From NCBI GenBank assembly GCA_023205875.1, contig CP060759.1, positions 907,501 through 971,500 of the forward strand: DNA of 64,000 bases, written 5' to 3'. Below, piece by piece: positions 57,666 through 64,000 of the stretch. Position 1 is the stretch's first letter. Each line of letters opens with the position of its first letter. Origin of the DNA: Chloropicon primus. Its lineage: Eukaryota > Chlorophyta > Chloropicophyceae > Chloropicales > Chloropicaceae. The notes under the pieces are model-generated. The model saw only the letters and a program-made list of their open reading frames with translations. It was not told the origin of the DNA and did not search any database. Made by a program: the position numbers and the translations under genes.

Positions 57666-60600
57666 ATGGACGAGAGACCGTGCTCGACAACGCCCACGCC
57701 GAAGCACGACTTCAGGGTGTCGATCAAGCAAATCGATTACTACACGACCAAGCCGGCCCCGGACCTTGACATCTGCTACTCGCCGTTCACGGGGCAAGAG
57801 GTCCGAGTCGCACCCGTGGTGAGAGTGTTTGGCTCCACTCCTGCCGGGCAGACGGTGTGCTTGCACTTGCACAAGATCCTCCCCTACCTGTACGTGAGTT
57901 ACAAGGCCAGCCCCACCACGAGCGCCTCGGAGCACGGCATTTACCTCCGGAAGCTGGCCCACTCCATCGACGCCGCGCTGCACTTGAGCCAGCACGCACA
58001 CAAGAAGGCGGACAGCGGCGCTTCGTCCCTCAAGGCTCGATTTGTCCACACGTGCACCCTAGTGAGGGCCTTGCCGTTCTACGGGTACCACCAGAACGAA
58101 GAGTTTTTCGCCAAGATATACGTGTACGATCCAAAGGACTTGGGCAAGGTCGCCAACGCCCTTCTCAGCGGCGCGGTCATGGGGCAAGCATTCCAGCCCT
58201 TTGAGGCCCACGTGCCCTACTTGCTCAAGTTCAAGACAGATTACAACTTGCACGGCATGGAATACATCAACCTTTCCGAGGTCCTCCTTCGCGAGCCTTT
58301 GCCTGAGGACGAGGGTGAGGGAGGTCGGCAGAGGTTTCCCTGTTCCGAGAGCCTTGTTGAGCCTTACCCCGTTTGGACTCGGGACAACGTCCCACGGCAA
58401 TGGCTTTGTCAGAAGGGGGGCAGCCTTGGAGCCAAGGAGGCGCACTGCGACATCGAAGCCGACGCTTTTGGAGACTACGTGCGAAACCCTCGCTCCGTGC
58501 CCGCGATAAGCTTGCAGGAAGCGGATTCGGACATCCAGATGGTCCCATCCTTGGCGCCGATCTGGGCGGAGGAGAGGCAAAGGAGCAGGAAAATGGGGGT
58601 GCCGTTCCCGCCCAAAGCAGCGGCGTCCCCAGCGAGGAACGAGGACTTTCTCCACCGCAAGTTCAGGCAGAAGTTCAGAGGCGCGGTGGAAGAGAATCTG
58701 AGCCAAAGGAAAGACTCGGCCCCGGGCGCTCAAGGCTCTCAGGATCCTGACGCGGAGCTTTCCCTCAAGCTGACCCAGGCCGCGAATGAGGTCAAGAGCC
58801 CGGACAGGGTGAGGTGGGAGGGCCTGTCCCCCACCTCGCAGAGTCATTTGACGACCCAAGACGCGGATGACGTGCTGCTGGAGACCTTGCATTGGATGCA
58901 AGAGAGCAACGATGCCAGGGCCATCGGCGGCGATGAGATTTGGAACGGGAACATCGGCGTCCACGAGCGACCTGAAGGAGACCTGGAGGAGTACATGAAC
59001 TCGTCTCAAAAGGAGTGTGATGACATTGTGCACAGCACACTTCAATCTGCGGAGGCCGCTGGTGCATCTTCACCCGGGGGCTGGCATGGCTTGGACGAGA
59101 ACTTTGCGTCGACGACTGGCACGAGGAGCGGGGCGGAGGCTCGGTCCGAGTCTGACGATTTCGAGCCCCTGCACCTGGAGCTGACGGTGGAGGGCAGCAG
59201 CAGGAGTGACTCGGACGAGAGGGTGGAGGACCGCCTCGAAGATGCCCTGGAGATGCAGGGGCGCGCGGCCTCGGAGGAAGAGCCATCGTCGTCACTGATG
59301 GCGTTTCGGCCTATCACTTCTGCTCCGTCCTACGCGGATGTCAAGTCGTCCATGCGTCGTCTGGAGCTTCCAGATGTCGTTTACACGGAACCCTTCTTCT
59401 CCGATTCGAGGGATGTGCCGAAAAGGCCGACTTGTTCTGCTGGCCTCGAATTTAAGCTGAAGTCGGCCTCCTCCCTGGATTTGCAGGGATTCTCGTGCAA
59501 CACCAGGAGCGGAAGCGAGTACCTGGAGATGCTCGCGCCGCGGGTCGGGGGCGAACGAGGTGGCGACAGGTTGTTTTTGCTTGCTTCCAAGAAGCTTCCT
59601 CCGAGCTGCGAGGAAGTGAATTCTTGGCTTGCGAAGCGGAAAGGTCGCGGCGGATCCAAAAACGTCCACTTGCCCGAAATGGATTTCAGAATGGATCCAA
59701 ACACGGGCCAGTTCATCGATAAGAACGACCAAGGGGAGTTGCATTCCTTGGAGAACACTCAAAGGCAGAGCGCAAGCTTTGTTGCGACGCCGTCAGACCA
59801 CTTGGAGGCCAGGCCTGCTTCGCCAAAGTACGATGAGCAGGTCCCCTTTCACTTGACCGGCAGCCATTTTTACGACGACGACGACGACGACGTAACCGCA
59901 GAAAACGTTGAAAGCAACACCCCTGGCAAGCAACGCGCAGAGTCGCTTGAGATGCAAGATTTGTCTTCGGGAATGGGGGATCAGAGCGGGGCGTATGGGC
60001 CCGTGGGGAGAAGCGCGAGGAGGGAGTCAGCCAGAAGCGACGCGACCGCGCCAGGAAACGGGGTCTCTCAGATCACGCCTCCTTCCCCATTCAAGGAGGA
60101 GGGCAAGGGAAATACGCCATCCAGTCAGGCGGGCTACACTTTCAAGCACCTGGATGAAACGGAGACGCTGCACGCGTGTCCCAAGGTCCTGTCCATTGAA
60201 ATCTTTGCGGAAAACCGAGGCACCAAGCTGCCCGACCCCAAGTACGACGCTGTGAAAGCCATCGCGTTGGTCTACGAAAAACAGAAGAGCTGCAGCGGTT
60301 CCGGGGCCGGCAACGTGCTCAACCTGCTTGTCAGCGCGGAAGCGTCCCTGAAGACCTTCTTGTGCTCCATGAAGAGGAAGCATGCCCTCTCCGAGGATAC
60401 GGAATATTTCGTGGTCGAAAGTGAGGTTGACCTCATCAAGATGGCCGCGGGCAAGATTGTTCGGGCTGATCCTGACATAGTCATGGGCTACGAGATCCAG
60501 TCAGAGAGTGTGGGGTATTTGTGCGACAGGCTGTCCCTGCTGCAGCCCGGGGAATCATTCCTGCGTTTGATCTCCAGGTCCCCAAGCATCCCGAGTAACA

Positions 60601-63600
60601 GCGAATTGCTCAGCGATGAATATGGGCAGTTGCATGCCTCGGGCCTCCACAGCGCGGGGAGGATCGTGTTGAACCTCTGGAGAATTCTTCGGTCCGAGCT
60701 GAAGCTGAGCATATACTCTTTTCACAATTGCGTCCACGCCCTGACTCGGAGAAGGGTTCCTCACTTTTTGCCGGCCCAGTTGACGACTTGGTACCAGAGG
60801 GAATCCTCAAGACACCGGTGCCTTGAGCATCTCGTGCTGAGATCGGTGCTGAACTTGGAGATGATCGAGTGCCTGGACCTTGTGAGCCGAACTTGCGAGC
60901 TCGCAAAGGTGTATGGCATCGATTTCTTCTCGGTGCTCACCCGAGGAAGTCAGTACAGGGTGGAGTCGCTGCTTCTGAGGCTGGCCCACACGCAGAACTA
61001 CATCTTGATCTCTCCCTCGAAATCTCAAGTGGCGAACCAATCTGCGATGGAGTGCCTGCCCCTTGTCATGGAGCCTGAAAGCAGGTTCTACACCTCCCCC
61101 GTGCTTGTGCTTGACTTCCAGTCGCTTTACCCTTCGATGGTCATGGCATACAACCTTTGCTACAGCACGCTGGCCGGACACGTAGAATCGTCCGACCTCG
61201 CGCAGTCTCTGGGGATTCTTTCAAGGTACAGCTCGAGCGCTCTGCTGGAGGGGGACGTGCCTGTCGACGAGCTGATCTTTTCTCCAAACGGCTCTCTTTT
61301 CGCTTCTGCCAATGTGAGGAAAGGCGTCCTGCCCAGGATGCTGCAGGAAATTTTGGATACTCGCCAGATGCTGAAGAAAACCATGAAGGGGCTGAGTTCC
61401 CGCCAGAAGGCCTTGTACAGGCTTTTGAACTCCCGCCAGTTCGCTCTCAAGCTCCTGGCCAACGTAACGTACGGCTACACGGCAGCGGGATTCTCTGGGC
61501 GAATGCCCTGTTCCCAGCTCGCTGACGCCATTGTTCAATTCGGAAGGGTCACGATGGAGAATGCGATCAAAGTCGTGGAAAGCAACCCAAAGTGGCAGGC
61601 CAAAGTCGTCTACGGAGACAGTGTATCGGGCCGCACGCCTTTACTTTTGAAACATGATGGTAACATCGTCGTGAAAAGGATCTGTGATCTGAAGTTGGAT
61701 GCTCATGTGCCGACGTATACATGGACTGAACGTGGTTGGACAAAGATTGAGAATATTGTTTGTCACCGTCTTCGTCCTGACAAGCAGATGCTTCGTATCT
61801 TCACGCACACAGGGATGGTCGATTGCACGAGCGATCATTCTTTAGTGCATGCTGATGGCCATGCTATGTTTCCATCAACTATTGTATGTGGGGAGACTCC
61901 TCTTATGCAATCCTTTCCGAACGAGTGGTCGTCTAAGCATCAGGTTGTGGACGTAACATGCATCCGTGAGTTCGTGTGCAATGGTAAGACATATTCATCT
62001 GGAGTGGAATGTGCAAAATGTTTGGGATTGCCTCGGCAGCCTTCTGGTGCGTGGACGATGAAGACAAAGAAATGTGTCGTCACGGCAGACTTTGCACGCC
62101 TTATGGGGTTCTTTATGGGTGCTGGATCCTGTGGATCGTGTGGTGTCAGATCTACATGGCAGTTAAACAATGCCAACTACACAACGCTCCTTGATTATCA
62201 ATCTATTTTGGAAAAAATATTTCCAGAATTTGGGTGGACTATCATCGATACAATGGCGAGTTCTTCCGTGTACAAACTGGTTCCTTATAAGTCGCAGTAT
62301 GGTTCGGTTGTCCATTTTATAAGCGCATGGAGGAAGTTGGCTTACTGTGAAAAGAACAAGGTTGTTCCTTCTGTCATCCTCAATTCTCCACAAGAGGTGA
62401 GAAGCTCTTTTCTTCGGGGTCTTCACGATGCAGACGGAACAAAGAGATCAAAGTTACCCGAGGTTAGTCAGAAGAGTCAAATTGCTGCGCATTCCATATG
62501 TACTTTGATGAGGTCGTTGGGATACACCGTAGTTGTTGACGGCAGAAAAGATAAGCCGAATGTGTTCAGGCTAAGGTGCCGAACTAAAATTCGAAAACAA
62601 CTGAACATCGTGAAGAGAGTCATTGAACTCCCCCACGAGGAATACGTCTATGACCTCACAACTGAGAACCATCACTTCCATGCGGGCATCGGTAATATTG
62701 TTGTTCACAACACGGATTCCATTTTCGTGCACCTTCCTGGAAGATCAAGGGAGGAGGCGTTTCGCATCGGGGACGAGATCGCGACGGCGGTCACCTCCGT
62801 CAACCCAAGCCCAGTCTTCCTGAAGTTTGAGAAAGTCTACCACCCCTGCGTCCTGGTGACGAAGAAGAGGTACGTGGGCTACGCCTACGAAAGCCGTGAC
62901 CAAAGCAAGCCTGTCTTTGATGCCAAGGGAATCGAAACCATCAGACGAGATTCGTGCCCGGCTGTGGCCAAGCTGTTGGAGAGGTCGCTGCGGACCCTCT
63001 TTGAGACGGCTGACTTGTCGCTCGTCAAGAAGTACCTGCTGAAGCAATGGGAGAAAATTTTCAAGAGCCGAGTGAGCGTCCAAGACTTTGTCTTTGCAAA
63101 GGAAGTCCGCCTAGGAACGTACAGCGCAAAGGCATCGGTCGTGCCCCCCGCCGCGATTGTTGCCGCCAAGGCCATGGCGCTGGACCCAAGGGCGGAGCCC
63201 AAATACGCCGAGCGGATCCCATACGTTGTTGTCCACGGGGAGCCGGGCGCTAGGCTGGTTGACATGGTCGTGTCACCGGGAACCCTGGTGGGGAGCAGTG
63301 CCGCGCTGCGTCTGCACGAGACGTATTACATCACAAAGCAGATCCTACCGGCGCTGGAAAGGTGCTTCTCTCTCCTCGGGGCTGACGTGAAGGCCTGGTT
63401 TGCCCAGATGCCCAAACCGAATCGTTGGCAGCCCACGAAGCGGCCCATCTCGGCGTTGGGGCTGTCTGGCTTCAGCAACGAGTCCCTCGGGTACAGCCAC
63501 GAGGCGGGCACCCGGAGGACGATCGACCACTTCTACTTGTCCAAGCACTGCGCGGTTTGTGACGAAATGACCGCCACGGACCAGCCCATCTGCGACAAGT

Positions 63601-63830
63601 GCTGCGGTTCTCCTCAGGCCACGGCTCTGGCCCTGCAGGCCAGGTCCGCAACCCTTGAGAGGCACTTGATGAGGCTGAACTCGATATGCTCTCACTGCGG
63701 CGGGGGGGATCTCCGCGGGGCCATTGCTTGCTCTTCCTTGGCTTGCGGGGTCTACTATCTGAGGCAGAAAAACGCGTCCCAGCACAGCGCGTCCGTGATC
63801 CTGATGCTGTCGTCGGACGAGTTCTTCTGA
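57666..63830 (+). CDS. REV3: DNA polymerase zeta catalytic subunit REV3, interrupted by an intein
   Basis: REV3 extends DNA past lesions in the nucleus (translesion synthesis, source of damage-induced mutation). The open frame is 2054 codons, 1690 without the intein. The N-terminus (residues 10-215) matches REV3: IDYYTTKP, RVFGSTPAGQTVCLHLH, ILPYLYVSYK, HVPYLLKFKTDYNLHGMEY. A long low-conservation middle (about 220-830) is usual for REV3. The degenerate exonuclease region follows, then polymerase motif A (DFQSLYPS, Asp1150) and motif B (KLLANVTYGYTAAG, from Lys1262). Motif C, YGD/TDS, is split by the intein between Asp1318 and Thr1683, so both catalytic aspartates flank the insertion. The C-terminus carries two Cys clusters (CAVC to ICDKCC; CSHCGG to C); in REV3 the second binds 4Fe-4S and the accessory subunits. 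No intron is seen. A TGTAA motif at 63,910-63,914 may be the polyadenylation signal. Confidence 0.95.
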   Translation: MDERPCSTTPTPKHDFRVSIKQIDYYTTKPAPDLDICYSPFTGQEVRVAPVVRVFGSTPAGQTVCLHLHKILPYLYVSYKASPTTSASEHGIYLRKLAHSIDAALHLSQHAHKKADSGASSLKARFVHTCTLVRALPFYGYHQNEEFFAKIYVYDPKDLGKVANALLSGAVMGQAFQPFEAHVPYLLKFKTDYNLHGMEYINLSEVLLREPLPEDEGEGGRQRFPCSESLVEPYPVWTRDNVPRQWLCQKGGSLGAKEAHCDIEADAFGDYVRNPRSVPAISLQEADSDIQMVPSLAPIWAEERQRSRKMGVPFPPKAAASPARNEDFLHRKFRQKFRGAVEENLSQRKDSAPGAQGSQDPDAELSLKLTQAANEVKSPDRVRWEGLSPTSQSHLTTQDADDVLLETLHWMQESNDARAIGGDEIWNGNIGVHERPEGDLEEYMNSSQKECDDIVHSTLQSAEAAGASSPGGWHGLDENFASTTGTRSGAEARSESDDFEPLHLELTVEGSSRSDSDERVEDRLEDALEMQGRAASEEEPSSSLMAFRPITSAPSYADVKSSMRRLELPDVVYTEPFFSDSRDVPKRPTCSAGLEFKLKSASSLDLQGFSCNTRSGSEYLEMLAPRVGGERGGDRLFLLASKKLPPSCEEVNSWLAKRKGRGGSKNVHLPEMDFRMDPNTGQFIDKNDQGELHSLENTQRQSASFVATPSDHLEARPASPKYDEQVPFHLTGSHFYDDDDDDVTAENVESNTPGKQRAESLEMQDLSSGMGDQSGAYGPVGRSARRESARSDATAPGNGVSQITPPSPFKEEGKGNTPSSQAGYTFKHLDETETLHACPKVLSIEIFAENRGTKLPDPKYDAVKAIALVYEKQKSCSGSGAGNVLNLLVSAEASLKTFLCSMKRKHALSEDTEYFVVESEVDLIKMAAGKIVRADPDIVMGYEIQSESVGYLCDRLSLLQPGESFLRLISRSPSIPSNSELLSDEYGQLHASGLHSAGRIVLNLWRILRSELKLSIYSFHNCVHALTRRRVPHFLPAQLTTWYQRESSRHRCLEHLVLRSVLNLEMIECLDLVSRTCELAKVYGIDFFSVLTRGSQYRVESLLLRLAHTQNYILISPSKSQVANQSAMECLPLVMEPESRFYTSPVLVLDFQSLYPSMVMAYNLCYSTLAGHVESSDLAQSLGILSRYSSSALLEGDVPVDELIFSPNGSLFASANVRKGVLPRMLQEILDTRQMLKKTMKGLSSRQKALYRLLNSRQFALKLLANVTYGYTAAGFSGRMPCSQLADAIVQFGRVTMENAIKVVESNPKWQAKVVYGDSVSGRTPLLLKHDGNIVVKRICDLKLDAHVPTYTWTERGWTKIENIVCHRLRPDKQMLRIFTHTGMVDCTSDHSLVHADGHAMFPSTIVCGETPLMQSFPNEWSSKHQVVDVTCIREFVCNGKTYSSGVECAKCLGLPRQPSGAWTMKTKKCVVTADFARLMGFFMGAGSCGSCGVRSTWQLNNANYTTLLDYQSILEKIFPEFGWTIIDTMASSSVYKLVPYKSQYGSVVHFISAWRKLAYCEKNKVVPSVILNSPQEVRSSFLRGLHDADGTKRSKLPEVSQKSQIAAHSICTLMRSLGYTVVVDGRKDKPNVFRLRCRTKIRKQLNIVKRVIELPHEEYVYDLTTENHHFHAGIGNIVVHNTDSIFVHLPGRSREEAFRIGDEIATAVTSVNPSPVFLKFEKVYHPCVLVTKKRYVGYAYESRDQSKPVFDAKGIETIRRDSCPAVAKLLERSLRTLFETADLSLVKKYLLKQWEKIFKSRVSVQDFVFAKEVRLGTYSAKASVVPPAAIVAAKAMALDPRAEPKYAERIPYVVVHGEPGARLVDMVVSPGTLVGSSAALRLHETYYITKQILPALERCFSLLGADVKAWFAQMPKPNRWQPTKRPISALGLSGFSNESLGYSHEAGTRRTIDHFYLSKHCAVCDEMTATDQPICDKCCGSPQATALALQARSATLERHLMRLNSICSHCGGGDLRGAIACSSLACGVYYLRQKNASQHSASVILMLSSDEFF
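61620..62711 (+). mobile_element. Intein in REV3 at the YGD/TDS (pol-c) site, 364 aa, with damaged LAGLIDADG endonuclease
   Basis: The in-frame insertion starts at Ser1319 directly after YGD and ends at Asn1682 directly before TDS. Splicing blocks are complete: block A SVSGRTPLLL with Ser1; block B CTSDHSLVH with the Thr-x-x-His pattern; block F YVYDLTTENHHFHAG; block G IVVHN followed by Thr+1. A two-motif LAGLIDADG endonuclease lies between: motif 1 LMGFFMGAG (residues 1479-1487) with Ala where the catalytic acid should be, and motif 2 LRGLHDADG (1583-1591) intact. The insertion is visibly less GC-rich than the exteins, pointing to a separate origin. The position equals the pol-c intein site known in archaeal family B polymerases and in PolB of some giant DNA viruses (for example Mimivirus). 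It should self-splice; without splicing the polymerase active site is broken. Confidence 0.95.
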
Positions 63831-64000
63831 GAGGAGAGGCATCTTGTACATTACCACCGCGTCTGGTGCGTGTATACTAGCAGGACTGCATTGACGTGGC
63901 CCTGCAATGTGTAACTGTATATAAAGCACTGTGTTATTATCACAATTCGTTCTTCTACAACTACTACTTCTACTACTACTTGATGTCTTCCATCAGCTTG
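63831..64000. other. 3' region of REV3 and window end
   Basis: The REV3 3'UTR ends probably near the TGTAA at 63,910-63,914. A (CTA)n/(CTT)-type run lies at about 63,955-63,980. On the minus strand the last bases could read as a short C-terminus (KLMEDIK then stop at 63,976-63,978), but 7 codons are not enough to call a gene. Confidence 0.4.

Noticed and set aside
61620-62711. REV3 insertion as an intron
   Set aside because: It is open in frame throughout, lacks GT-AG ends at the exact boundaries, and has complete intein splicing and endonuclease motifs.
63976-64000. C-terminal end of a minus-strand gene (KLMEDIK then stop)
   Set aside because: Only seven codons are visible inside the window, too little to support a gene.

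Overview
This window is nuclear DNA of a eukaryotic microalga with a plastid, most likely of the green lineage (prasinophyte-like); other algal groups cannot be excluded. Reasons: a plastid-type PHYLLO fusion gene with a transit-peptide-like start, mitochondrial ATP synthase and Tim17/22/23-family genes, short GT-AG introns of about 80-130 bp, GC-rich housekeeping genes, and TGTAA polyadenylation-like signals after two genes.

Left part (1-12.1 kb), GC-rich housekeeping genes: the 3' end of telomerase reverse transcriptase (TERT, +, cut by the window edge), mitochondrial ATP synthase OSCP (+), PHYLLO (MenF-MenD-MenC-MenH, phylloquinone synthesis, -), a tail-anchored heme-oxygenase-like protein (+), and a fused methylthioribose-1-phosphate isomerase/methylthioribose kinase (methionine salvage, -, three exons).

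Middle part (12.2-54.4 kb), a visibly less GC-rich island: an R2R3 MYB regulator and, 216 bp downstream on the same strand, one intronless 40.7-kb type I polyketide synthase gene (about 13,560 codons, about 1.5 MDa). It reads GNAT-ACP loading module, nine KS-DH-KR-ACP modules and a terminal thioesterase. Modules 6, 8 and 9 also carry an enoyl reductase between KR and ACP. There is no acyltransferase domain in any module (trans-AT layout). Modules 2-9 are nearly identical 3.96-kb or 5.07-kb tandem repeats. They differ mainly in a short KS patch, a DH active-site patch and the presence of the ER. The KS patch of each module matches the DH status of the module before it. One base is missing in an A-run of module 8 relative to its sister modules.

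Right part (54.4-64 kb), GC-rich again: a six-exon Tim17/22/23-family gene (-), an Hsp70-like gene with only the ATPase domain (-), and REV3, the catalytic subunit of DNA polymerase zeta (+). REV3 is interrupted exactly inside its catalytic YGD/TDS motif by a 364-residue intein with complete splicing motifs and a damaged LAGLIDADG endonuclease.

The two most remarkable objects are the intein in REV3 and the giant polyketide synthase, where homogenised modules keep short, apparently functional, differences. Translations and splice sites were read by eye; no database search was run.
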